Positions 1-6,455 of a stretch of DNA of 6,708 nucleotides are shown here, piece after piece. The notes beneath the pieces were generated by a model that was given only the letters and a program-made list of their open reading frames with translations, made no database searches and had not been told where the DNA came from. Source of the stretch: Pseudomonadota bacterium (lineage in GTDB: Bacteria; Pseudomonadota; Alphaproteobacteria; Sphingomonadales; Sphingomonadaceae). The DNA is taken from assembly GCA_023432995.1 (NCBI GenBank), contig JAEZES010000245.1:1-6708 (forward strand), written 5' to 3'. The translations under genes and the position numbers were made by a program. The stretch's first letter is position 1. Each line of letters begins with the position of its first letter.

Positions 1-1
1 C

Positions 2-1060
2 TTCCGCATCGGCCTGGCGGCGCACGACCTCGCCGGGGCACTCGGCGCGCCCAAAGTCGTGCTGAGCCGGGCGCGGCGCGGGCCCGACGGGCCGGCGATC
101 GCCAGCCGCTTCTGGCTGCGCGCCGAGGCGCTGCTCGGCGAGCTGGCGCGGGATCACCGAGAAACGGAGGTCCCGTCGCTGGTTCGGGCACTCAATGAAC
201 CGCCGGAGGTTCCGCCACACCCGCGGCCGGAGCCGCGCCCGTCGGCGGAGCAGCGCAGGGTGCGGATCAGCGTCACCGCGCTCGACCGGCTGCGCTCCGA
301 CCCGTACCAGTTCTACGCCTCGGCGATCCTGCGGCTGAAGGAACTCGAGCCGCTCGACGCCGAGATGTCCCCGGCCATGCGCGGCGAACTGGCGCATGCA
401 ATTCTCGAGACCTGGCACAAGACCGGCAGGCCGCTGGGTGAGATCGTGGCCGAGGCGCTGGAGAGGATGAACGCACACCCGCTCGTGCGCGCGTTGTGGC
501 GGCCGCGGCTGCTCAAGGCGCTCGAATGGGCCGAGAGCCGGATCGGTGACGATCCCGGACGCGTGCCCACGGTGATCGAGGAATGGGGGCGGATGGAGGT
601 CCGCGGGGTAGAGATCTTCGGCAAGGCCGACCGGATCGACCGGCTGCCCGACGGCACGCTGGCGATCGTCGATTACAAGACCGGGGCGCCGCCATCGGCG
701 CGAGAGGTCGAGAACGGGTTTGCGCTGCAGCTCGGCACACTCGGGCTGATGGCGCGGGCCGGGGCGTTCCAGAAGGCGGCCGGCGAGCCGGTGCGGTTCG
801 AATACTGGTCGCTCGGCAGCAGCAAGACAAGCGAGACCGGGTTCGGCCACGTCGCGACGCCGGTGCTTGAGGGCAGCAAGCGCAGCGGCATCCCGCTCGA
901 GGAGTTCCTCCCGCGGGCCGAATATTTCCTCAACGACGCACTCGACCGCTGGATACTCGGAGACGAGCCGTTCACCGCGCGGCTCAATCCCGACGCACCG
1001 GGGTACTCGACCTACGACCAGCTCATGCGGCTCGACGAATGGATGGGGCGCGAATCATGA
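2..1060 (+). CDS. addB: AddB, C-terminal part (5' end outside window)
   Basis: C-terminal 352 residues of AddB, the subunit that with AddA forms the cytosolic helicase-nuclease that resects double-strand breaks for RecA-mediated repair. The frame is open from base 2, so the GTG at 59 is internal, not a start. The visible part begins at the end of the inactivated helicase-like region (fragment residues 1-60). A proline-rich linker (about 66-85) follows, then a PDDEXK/RecB-type nuclease domain. In that domain I see His132 in GELAHAIL, Asp210 in GKADRID, Asp224 and Lys226 in IVDYKTG, and Gln243 in LQLGTLG, the expected order of nuclease motifs. The fragment has no cysteine, so the iron-sulfur cluster of Bacillus AddB cannot form here; the usual Cys-Pro position reads SDPYQFYA. 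Its TGA overlaps the addA ATG by four bases (ATGA), implying translational coupling. Family and subunit identity are secure from motifs plus position before addA. Confidence 0.93.
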   Translation, partial: FRIGLAAHDLAGALGAPKVVLSRARRGPDGPAIASRFWLRAEALLGELARDHRETEVPSLVRALNEPPEVPPHPRPEPRPSAEQRRVRISVTALDRLRSDPYQFYASAILRLKELEPLDAEMSPAMRGELAHAILETWHKTGRPLGEIVAEALERMNAHPLVRALWRPRLLKALEWAESRIGDDPGRVPTVIEEWGRMEVRGVEIFGKADRIDRLPDGTLAIVDYKTGAPPSAREVENGFALQLGTLGLMARAGAFQKAAGEPVRFEYWSLGSSKTSETGFGHVATPVLEGSKRSGIPLEEFLPRAEYFLNDALDRWILGDEPFTARLNPDAPGYSTYDQLMRLDEWMGRES

Positions 1061-4000
1061 GCCGGGTGTTCCCGCTGCAGGCCAACCAGGCCAAGGCGGT
1101 CGTGCCGAGCGACAGCGTGTGGCTGTCGGCTTCGGCCGGGACCGGCAAGACGCAGGTGCTTTCGGCACGCGTGCTGCGGCTGCTGCTGACACCCGGCGTG
1201 CGGCCCGAGAACCTGCTGTGCCTGACCTTCACCAAGGCTGGCGCGGCCGAGATGGCCGAGCGGGTCAACGCGGTGCTGGCGCGGTGGGTGCGGCTCGAGC
1301 CGACGAAGCTGTACTCGGAGCTCGAGCACATCGGCGCAAAGCCGACGCCGGACGTCCAGGCGCGCGCGCGGACGCTGTTCGCGAGCGTGCTCGACTGCCC
1401 GGGCGGGGGGCTCCGGATCGACACGATCCACGCCTTCGCCCAGTGGCTGCTGTCGGCCTTTCCCGAGGAAGCGGGGCTCGTGCCGGGCACGCGGGCGATG
1501 GAGGACCGCGATCGCGAGTTGCTCGCGCACCGGGTGCTGTCGGACCTGCTGGTCGACTGGGAAACTCGCGGGGAGCACGAGCCGATCGAGGCGCTCGAGG
1601 GGCTGAGCCTGAGGATGGGGCCTGACAAGGCGCGCGCCTGGCTGATGCGCTGCGCCGAGGCGCGCGACGTCTGGCTCGGGCCCGGCGGCTGGCAAGAGCC
1701 GATGCGCGAGCGGGTCGAGCGGCTGCTCGGGCTCGAGGCCGGCTCGGGGCCCGAAACGGGCGCGGCGCTGTGCGCCGACGAGGTCTTCGACTGCGCCGCG
1801 CTGCGCCGCTGCCTCGAGATCAACCGGGCGTGGGGCACGGCCTCGGCGGGCAAGGCGATCGACGCGATCGAATCCTGGCTGGGGGGCGACGGTGCGGTCA
1901 GGATGGAGGCCTGCGACGAGCTGGCGCGGGCGCTGCTGACCCAGAACGGCGAGCCGAAGTGGCTGAAGAACCTTGAGAAGCTCGACATGAACTACCGGGG
2001 CATGGTCGAGCGGGTGCGCGATTGCCTCGAAGCCGTGCGCCGCCAGCGGTCCCTGCTGGCGCAGGTCGAAGTGGTGACCCCGGCATTGACCGTCGGCCGC
2101 CGCTTCGCGCTCGCGTGGGACGAGGCAAAGGCGCGCGAGGGGCTGGTCGATTTCGACGACCTGATCCGCCGGGCGGCGGCACTGCTCGCCAGTCCCGGAC
2201 TCGGTGAATGGATCCGCTACAAGCTCGACCGGCAGATCGACCACGTGCTGGTCGACGAGGCGCAGGACACCAACAAGGCGCAGTGGGACATCATCAAGGC
2301 GCTGACCGACGACTTTTTCAGCGGCGAGGGCCAGCGCGACGGCAAGCTGCGCACGGTGTTCGTGGTCGGCGACTACAAGCAGGCGATCTTCCGCTTCCAG
2401 GGTACGAGCCCCGAGAACTTCTCCGCCGCCAAGGCCGAGTTCGCCCGGGCCATCGAAGCCTGGGCCGCGGGCGCCAACGCGCTGAGGTTGCCGCGCGAGG
2501 CGCGGCCGCTGCAGGATCTCGGGCTCGAGCGGTCCTATCGCACGGCGAAGCCGGTGCTGGAGTTCGTCGACCGGGCGATCGCCGCGGTCGGGCCCGAGAA
2601 TTTCGGGCTCGACAAGGCGCCCGACGAGCACGTCGGCGACGACCGGCCCGGCCTCGTGACGCTGTGGAACCCGGTGACCGCGCGGCCCGACGACGAGGAG
2701 GACGAGGACGGGCCGGAGACCTGGCTCTCGGCGCCCGAACGGCGGATGGCGGATCGGATCGCGGCGCAGATCCGGGCGCTGGTCGGCCGGTTTCCGCTCG
2801 CCAAGGGCGAGGCGCGGTTGGCCGGGCCGGGCGACATCATGGTGCTGGTGCGCAAGCGCCGCGAGCTTGCCGGGCTGATCGTCGCGCGACTGCACGCGGC
2901 CGGAATCCCGGTCGCCGGCGTCGACCGCCTGCGGCTCGGCGCACCGCTGGCGGTGAAGGACCTGATGGCCGCGCTGCGCTTCGCCGCGCAGCCGCTCGAC
3001 GACCTCAGCCTTGCCAGCCTGCTCGTCTCACCGCTCGTGGGATGGAGTCAGGAGGAGCTGCTGGCGCATGGCTATCGCGACAAGGGCGCGCCGCTGTGGG
3101 ACCACCTGCACCGTTCGGGCCATCCGCACATCGCGATGCTGCTCGAACTGTTGCGCCGGGCCGATTTCGAGCCGCCGCAGGCGCTGCTGCACTGGCTGCT
3201 GGTCGGGCCGTGGGACGGACGGCGCAAGCTCGTCGCCCGGCTCGGGCGCGAGGCCAACGACCCGATCGACGAGCTGCTCAACGCCGCGCTCGCCTATGCC
3301 TCCGCGCACACGCCGAGCCTGCAGGGCTTCATCCAGTGGTTCGACGCGGGCGAGGGCGAGCTCAAGCGCGAGCCGGGCGCGAGCGAGGGTCTCGTCCGAG
3401 TGATGACGGTTCACGGCGCGAAGGGCCTGCAAGCACCGATCGTCATCCTCGCCGACGCCACCGGCAACCCCGACAGCTCGCCGACCCGCGGGGTTACGCT
3501 GACCGAGGAGAGCTCGGGCCTGGCGATTCCGATTCCGGACTTGCGCAGCGCGGAAAGGGTTGGACGTGTCGCCGAGGCCGAGGAGAAGGCCAGACGCGAG
3601 GAGCGCGAGGAGCACTGGCGGCTGCTCTACGTCGCCATGACGCGGGCCGAGGAAGCGCTGTTCATCGGCGGCGCGCTTGGCAAGCGTGAGACCGAGCCCG
3701 CGCCGGACAGCTGGTACGCCCGACTCGCGCCGCTGATGTCAGCCGAGCCGTTGGCGGACCCGATCTGGGGCGCGCGGGTCGAGTGGGGAAGTCGGGCTGC
3801 GGCCCCGCCCGGCCGGGGCCGGCCGGAGCCGTCCGCACCCGCCGACCTGCCGGACTGGGTGCTGCGCCCGATCGGGCCCGAGCCGCGGCCGCCGCGGCCG
3901 CTGGCGCCGTCTTCGGTGGGCGAGGAGCAGGGGGCGGAGCCGCCGTTGCCGTCGGAAGCGCTGGCGCTGGCGGCGCGGCGCGGGGTGCTGATGCACCGGC

Positions 4001-4494
4001 TGCTCGAGCGCCTCCCCGACATCGCACCTGCCGAGCGCGAGGCCAGGGCGCGAGCCTGGCTCGAGCGGAACGCCGGCGATCTGGCCGAGGATGAGCGGGC
4101 CGACATCCTCGACCGAGCGGCCGCGGTGATCGGCGAGCCGCACTGGGCCGAGCTGTTCGGTCCATCGGCGCTGGCCGAAGTGCCGCTCGCGGCGACGGTC
4201 GGGGGGCAGGTCATCGCCGGCACTGCCGACCGGCTTCTGGTCGAGCGCGACCGCGTGCTGGTGGCAGACTTCAAGACCGCGCGCCGCCCGCCGGCCTCGC
4301 TCGACGAAGTGCCGCCGGCGACGATCCGGCAGATGGCCGCTTATGCCGCCGCGCTCGAGGCGATCTATCCGGGACGGCGCGTCGAGGCGGCGGTGCTCTA
4401 CACGCAGACGCCGCAGTTGATTGCGCTGCCGGCGGACTTGCTCGAAGCGCACAAACCCGGCTTGATTGCCGGCGAGGAAAGCTTGGGCGGGTGA
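1057..4494 (+). CDS. addA: AddA, double-strand break repair helicase-nuclease subunit
   Basis: Complete 1145-residue AddA, the ATP-driven 3'-5' UvrD-family (SF1A) helicase of AddAB, which also carries a C-terminal nuclease domain. Helicase motifs appear in order: Walker A SASAGTGKT with Lys31, motif Ia LTFTKAGAAEMAERV, TIHAFAQ, Walker B VDEAQD at 399-404, motif III GDYKQAIFRF from 438, SYRT (motif IV region), motif V TVHGAKG around His786, and motif VI YVAMTRAEEAL from 858 with Arg863. An acidic insert (DDEEDEDGPE, about 545-555) and a Pro/Ala-rich linker (about 911-970) separate domains. The nuclease domain shows His980 in MHRLLERLP, Asp1058 in GTADRLL, and Asp1071/Lys1073 in VADFKTAR. Length fits alphaproteobacterial AddA. 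I chose ATG 1057 over the in-frame ATG 1039 because 1057 overlaps the addB stop as ATGA and has a G-rich stretch upstream (GATGGGGCG), whereas 1039 has no ribosome binding site. No frame break is seen. Confidence 0.96.
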   Translation: MSRVFPLQANQAKAVVPSDSVWLSASAGTGKTQVLSARVLRLLLTPGVRPENLLCLTFTKAGAAEMAERVNAVLARWVRLEPTKLYSELEHIGAKPTPDVQARARTLFASVLDCPGGGLRIDTIHAFAQWLLSAFPEEAGLVPGTRAMEDRDRELLAHRVLSDLLVDWETRGEHEPIEALEGLSLRMGPDKARAWLMRCAEARDVWLGPGGWQEPMRERVERLLGLEAGSGPETGAALCADEVFDCAALRRCLEINRAWGTASAGKAIDAIESWLGGDGAVRMEACDELARALLTQNGEPKWLKNLEKLDMNYRGMVERVRDCLEAVRRQRSLLAQVEVVTPALTVGRRFALAWDEAKAREGLVDFDDLIRRAAALLASPGLGEWIRYKLDRQIDHVLVDEAQDTNKAQWDIIKALTDDFFSGEGQRDGKLRTVFVVGDYKQAIFRFQGTSPENFSAAKAEFARAIEAWAAGANALRLPREARPLQDLGLERSYRTAKPVLEFVDRAIAAVGPENFGLDKAPDEHVGDDRPGLVTLWNPVTARPDDEEDEDGPETWLSAPERRMADRIAAQIRALVGRFPLAKGEARLAGPGDIMVLVRKRRELAGLIVARLHAAGIPVAGVDRLRLGAPLAVKDLMAALRFAAQPLDDLSLASLLVSPLVGWSQEELLAHGYRDKGAPLWDHLHRSGHPHIAMLLELLRRADFEPPQALLHWLLVGPWDGRRKLVARLGREANDPIDELLNAALAYASAHTPSLQGFIQWFDAGEGELKREPGASEGLVRVMTVHGAKGLQAPIVILADATGNPDSSPTRGVTLTEESSGLAIPIPDLRSAERVGRVAEAEEKARREEREEHWRLLYVAMTRAEEALFIGGALGKRETEPAPDSWYARLAPLMSAEPLADPIWGARVEWGSRAAAPPGRGRPEPSAPADLPDWVLRPIGPEPRPPRPLAPSSVGEEQGAEPPLPSEALALAARRGVLMHRLLERLPDIAPAEREARARAWLERNAGDLAEDERADILDRAAAVIGEPHWAELFGPSALAEVPLAATVGGQVIAGTADRLLVERDRVLVADFKTARRPPASLDEVPPATIRQMAAYAAALEAIYPGRRVEAAVLYTQTPQLIALPADLLEAHKPGLIAGEESLGG

Positions 4495-4498
4495 GCCG

Positions 4499-4526
4499 TT
4501 GCCTGCGCGCCAACCGCGCCTAGATT
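4499..4526 (+). promoter_or_regulatory. candidate sigma70-type promoter for trxA
   Basis: In the 60-base gap between addA and trxA, TTGCCT (4499-4504) is followed after 16 bases by TAGATT (4521-4526). Each box matches its consensus at four of six positions, and the -10 box ends 28 bases before the trxA start. It would let trxA be transcribed apart from addBA. The boxes are weak, and in GC-rich DNA such matches can arise by chance, so this is a suggestion only. Readthrough from addA remains possible because I see no terminator between the genes. Confidence 0.35.
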
Positions 4527-4554
4527 TCCGGGACACGAGATCAGGAGCATTGCC

Positions 4555-4875
4555 ATGGCCACCAAGACCGTCACCGACGCCAGCTTCCAGGCCGACGTTC
4601 TCGATTCCAGCACCCCGGTGCTGGTCGATTTCTGGGCGGACTGGTGCGGGCCGTGCAAGCAGATCGCGCCGGCGCTCGAGGAGATCAGCGACGAGCTGGC
4701 GGGACGGGTGACAATCGCCAAGATGGACATCATGGAGAACCCCGAGGTCCCGGGCCGGATCGGTGTGCAGTCGATCCCGCTGATGGTGCTGTACAAGGAC
4801 GGCAAGCCCGTTGCGCAGAAGCTCGGTGCCGCACCGAAGAGCCAGCTCAAGGGCTGGATCGAAAGCGTCATCTGA
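4555..4875 (+). CDS. trxA: Thioredoxin TrxA
   Basis: A 106-residue classical thioredoxin, the usual family length: a cytosolic dithiol-disulfide carrier reduced by thioredoxin reductase that donates electrons to enzymes such as ribonucleotide reductase and methionine sulfoxide reductase. The active site is WCGPCK with Cys31 and Cys34. The buried Asp25 of VDFWA and the cis-proline Pro75 in SIPLM are present. The residue after the cis-proline is Leu76 where most thioredoxins have threonine; the loop length is unchanged. There is no signal peptide. The ATG start is supported by AGGAG at 4543-4547, seven bases upstream. The gene lies 60 bases after addA on the same strand and is followed by a hairpin at 4892-4920. 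I recall trxA next to addAB in sphingomonads, so this neighbourhood looks ancestral, without implying a role in DNA repair. Confidence 0.96.
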   Translation: MATKTVTDASFQADVLDSSTPVLVDFWADWCGPCKQIAPALEEISDELAGRVTIAKMDIMENPEVPGRIGVQSIPLMVLYKDGKPVAQKLGAAPKSQLKGWIESVI

Positions 4876-4891
4876 CCGGCCGCAGCCCGCT

Positions 4892-4920
4892 CTGAAAAGA
4901 GGGACAGTCCCTCTTTTCAG
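4892..4920. terminator. 13-bp inverted repeat, probable two-way terminator between convergent genes
   Basis: Left arm CTGAAAAGAGGGA (4892-4904) and right arm TCCCTCTTTTCAG (4908-4920) are exact reverse complements separated by CAG. Transcripts from either strand would form the same 13-bp stem. It starts 17 bases after the trxA stop and lies 45 bases beyond the stop of the minus-strand SEC-C gene, a good place for a shared terminator. The run of T lies inside the stem and no T-tract follows it, so it is not a textbook intrinsic terminator. The core GGGACAGTCCC with A- and T-rich flanks resembles a dispersed palindrome I recall from other GC-rich proteobacterial genomes, so it may be a repeat-family copy. 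Only one copy occurs in this window. Confidence 0.65.
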
Positions 4921-4964
4921 GCGAGCGCGTCGAGCCGCTCCGGTTGGGTCACTCAGCACCGACT

Positions 4965-5214
4965 CTAGCGCCAGTAGTCATGCCGCAGCGAGCCGTCGAA
5001 AACCGACCCTTCGACAGGCAGCACCGTTTGAAAGCTCTTGCCCGAATCACAGGGGCACCGGTCGTTGCGCCCGAGCTTTTCGACCAGTTCCTTGTCGCCG
5101 TGCACGAAGCGCAAACCGCGCTTCACGTTGGTTTCCGAAGGATAGCCCTTGCGGCGCTTACTGGTGCGCTCGAAAGCAGGGCAGGTCGAAGCTGTCGATG
5201 GACTTGCGGGCCAT
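4965..5214 (-). pseudogene. small SEC-C motif protein, frame broken at three places
   Basis: From ATG 5214 the frame encodes MARKSIDSFDLP but stops after 18 residues. The neighbouring frame continues as KRRKGYPSETNVKRGL, then FVHGDKELVEKLGRND and CPCDSGKSF, a SEC-C zinc-motif protein. It then loses the expected KRCC, while the final residues FDGSLRHDYWR again look like a natural end. Dropping one base from the run at 5179-5181, one from 5031-5033 and two from 4999-5002 gives a continuous 81-residue protein ending at the TAG of 4965-4967, with CPCDSGKSFKRCC (Cys-x-Cys-x8-Cys-Cys) restored. Two usually conserved residues also differ: NDRCPC for NDPCPC and CDSG for CGSG. Restored frame, good ribosome binding site and coding-like composition show this was a gene. 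It is either decaying or the sequence has local homopolymer errors. SEC-C motifs bind zinc, as at the SecA C-terminus; the role of such short proteins is unknown. Confidence 0.8.
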
Positions 5215-5219
5215 GGTGA

Positions 5220-5225
5220 CCTCCT
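5220..5225 (-). promoter_or_regulatory. strong ribosome binding site of the SEC-C gene
   Basis: On the minus strand a perfect AGGAGG lies five bases before ATG 5214. It fixes the start of the broken SEC-C gene and shows that the translation signal is intact although the reading frame is not. It is the strongest Shine-Dalgarno match among the gene starts visible in this window. Confidence 0.75.
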
Positions 5226-5247
5226 CTGGCTGGTTGGGGTCGCGCCG

Positions 5248-6042
5248 CTAGCAGTGTTGCAGCCGCTCCGCCAGAGCGTCCCACAACCCCGGGCTGGCCG
5301 CACCGAGCAGCCCTTTGCGCTGCCACTCGTCGACCCGATAGGGGGAGCCGTCACAGCGCGCCGCCTTGCCGCCGGCCTCGTTCAGCCACAGCACGCCCGC
5401 CGCGTGGTCCCACGCCAGCGTGCGCTCGAAGATCGATACGTCGTTCACCCCGAGCGCCATCCGTGGATACTGCTCGGCGGCGCAGTACGGGATGTCGACC
5501 TGGCGATAGTCGGCCAGCGCCGCCTTGACCGCCTCGCGCCGCGCCGGGTCCATGAAGATCAGCGAGATCGCCGCAACCGGCGGCGTTTCTCCGGTCGGCC
5601 GGGCGGCGATCCGCTCGCCGTCGACGAACGCGCCCTGGCCGCGCTCGGCGGTGCACAGGCGGCCGCTCAGGCAGTCGTAGATCCACCCGGTGTGCGCCTC
5701 ACCGCCCGAGGCCAGGGCGAGCAGGATGCCGAAGGGCGGCCAGCCGGCGGCGAAGTTGCGCGTCCCGTCGAGCGGGTCGACGATCCAGCAGTCGCTCGCC
5801 AGCCGGTCCTGCACCGAGGCGTCGGCGAAGGCCGCTTCCTCGCCGACCACCGGCAGGTCGGCGATCCGTGTCAGGCCTTCGCAGAGCAGGGCTTCGGCGT
5901 CGTGGTCAGCTACGGTGACCACGTCGTCGGCAAGCTTGGCGGTGATCTCGTGCTCGGCGAGCTGCTGGTAACGCGGCAGGATCGCCCTGGCCGTGACCTC
6001 GCGCAACAGGGCGTGGACGGCCCGGTGCAGCGTTTCGTTCAT
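5248..6042 (-). CDS. Inositol monophosphatase family protein
   Basis: A 264-residue Mg2+-dependent sugar-phosphate/nucleotide phosphatase of the inositol monophosphatase superfamily, presumably cytosolic. The metal-binding set is complete: Glu69 in VVGEEA, Asp89 and Asp92 in the signature DPLDGTRNF, and Asp212 in WDHAAG. LADDVVTVADHDAE near residues 38-50 matches the family's N-terminal DxVTxAD element. Length is normal. The substrate cannot be read from sequence: inositol phosphate, 3'-phosphoadenosine 5'-phosphate (CysQ-like) and histidinol phosphate (HisN-like) are all possible, so I give no symbol. The start is ATG 6042, which overlaps the stop of the upstream zinc-protein gene as ATGA. 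There is no clear ribosome binding site, so translation probably depends on that coupling. The frame stays open upstream to 6423, but that part is antiparallel-free overlap with the neighbouring gene in another frame and is not coding. A 33-base gap leads to the SEC-C gene. Confidence 0.93.
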   Translation of the reverse strand: MNETLHRAVHALLREVTARAILPRYQQLAEHEITAKLADDVVTVADHDAEALLCEGLTRIADLPVVGEEAAFADASVQDRLASDCWIVDPLDGTRNFAAGWPPFGILLALASGGEAHTGWIYDCLSGRLCTAERGQGAFVDGERIAARPTGETPPVAAISLIFMDPARREAVKAALADYRQVDIPYCAAEQYPRMALGVNDVSIFERTLAWDHAAGVLWLNEAGGKAARCDGSPYRVDEWQRKGLLGAASPGLWDALAERLQHC

Positions 6043-6455
6043 CCGTGCCGGCCGCGCCCGAACCGCGGCAGCGTGTCGGCCGCCTCGGCCCAGCCGATCC
6101 GGCTGTCGTAGTAGATGTGGAACTCGGGCAGGATCGCCTCGGGCCTGTCGAGCGTGGCCAGGCTGAAATCGTGCGTTTCGCCGTCGAGCTCGCGAAACAG
6201 CAGCGGCGTCCCGCAGCGGCCGCAGAACCAGCGCTCTGCGTTCTCGCTCGAAGGATACCGGCGGATCGCTTCCGCCCCGCCCTCGATCACGAAGTCGGCC
6301 GATGGCACGCTGGCGAAGACCATCGCCGGGCTGCCCGAGTTGAGCTGGCAGGTCCGGCAATGGCACCAGCCGGCATCGACCGGCGCGCTGGCGAGACGGT
6401 AGCGCACGGTGCCGCACAGGCATCCGCCGGTGAGATCAGCTGCGGTAGTCGGCAT
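6039..6455 (-). CDS. GFA/CENP-V family zinc-binding protein
   Basis: A 138-residue protein of the Gfa-like (glutathione-dependent formaldehyde-activating enzyme / CENP-V) family, a small zinc fold. All seven family cysteines are visible: Cys12 and Cys14 in GGCLCGTVRY, Cys31, Cys33 and Cys36 in WCHCRTC, and Cys78 and Cys81 in FCGRCGTPL. In Gfa these form a structural and a glutathione-binding zinc site. Most paralogs have no proven formaldehyde activity, so I would not assign that reaction. The tail FHIYYDSRIGWAE resembles the family's usual C-terminal region. ATG 6455 is the only plausible start before the first cysteines. It lies inside the 3' end of argJ, a 20-base overlap in another frame, without a clear ribosome binding site. 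The stop overlaps the next gene's start by four bases. The chain of overlaps suggests one operon with coupled translation. Confidence 0.92.
   Translation of the reverse strand: MPTTAADLTGGCLCGTVRYRLASAPVDAGWCHCRTCQLNSGSPAMVFASVPSADFVIEGGAEAIRRYPSSENAERWFCGRCGTPLLFRELDGETHDFSLATLDRPEAILPEFHIYYDSRIGWAEAADTLPRFGRGRHG

Noticed and set aside
1039..1056. The upstream ATG at 1039 as the addA start
   Set aside because: It has no ribosome binding site and would lengthen the overlap with addB to 22 bases. ATG 1057 gives the compact ATGA overlap and the usual AddA N-terminus.
1012..2895. A 627-codon open frame on the minus strand opposite addA
   Set aside because: It is antisense to an unbroken helicase gene with all motifs. 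Its translation is rich in Arg, Pro, His and Gln and matches no family, as expected for shadow frames in very GC-rich DNA.
3882..3902. GCGGCCGC-type tandem pattern inside addA
   Set aside because: It encodes the Pro/Arg-rich linker PEPRPPRPL of AddA. The repetition follows from GC-rich codons, not from a separate element.
3739..4959. A 406-codon minus-strand open frame spanning the end of addA, trxA and the hairpin
   Set aside because: It covers two secure genes on the other strand and starts beyond the palindrome. It is a shadow frame without a recognisable domain.
4965..5214. Programmed ribosomal frameshifting in the SEC-C gene
   Set aside because: Three separate shifts at ordinary homopolymers, without a slippery heptamer plus pseudoknot pattern that I can see, are far more likely to be mutations or errors.
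4811..5251. A plus-strand open frame running from trxA through the hairpin and across the SEC-C region
   Set aside because: It lies in a different frame from trxA, includes the palindrome translation KRGTVPLF, and is antisense to the recognisable SEC-C coding remains.
5149..6111. A 320-codon plus-strand open frame opposite the phosphatase gene
   Set aside because: It is antisense to a gene with a full catalytic motif set and shows no domain of its own.
5248..6423. A longer 391-residue version of the phosphatase starting at 6423
   Set aside because: The extra N-terminus lies in a second frame of the zinc-protein gene, is Arg-rich and has no family match. ATG 6042 gives the normal family length and an ATGA overlap.
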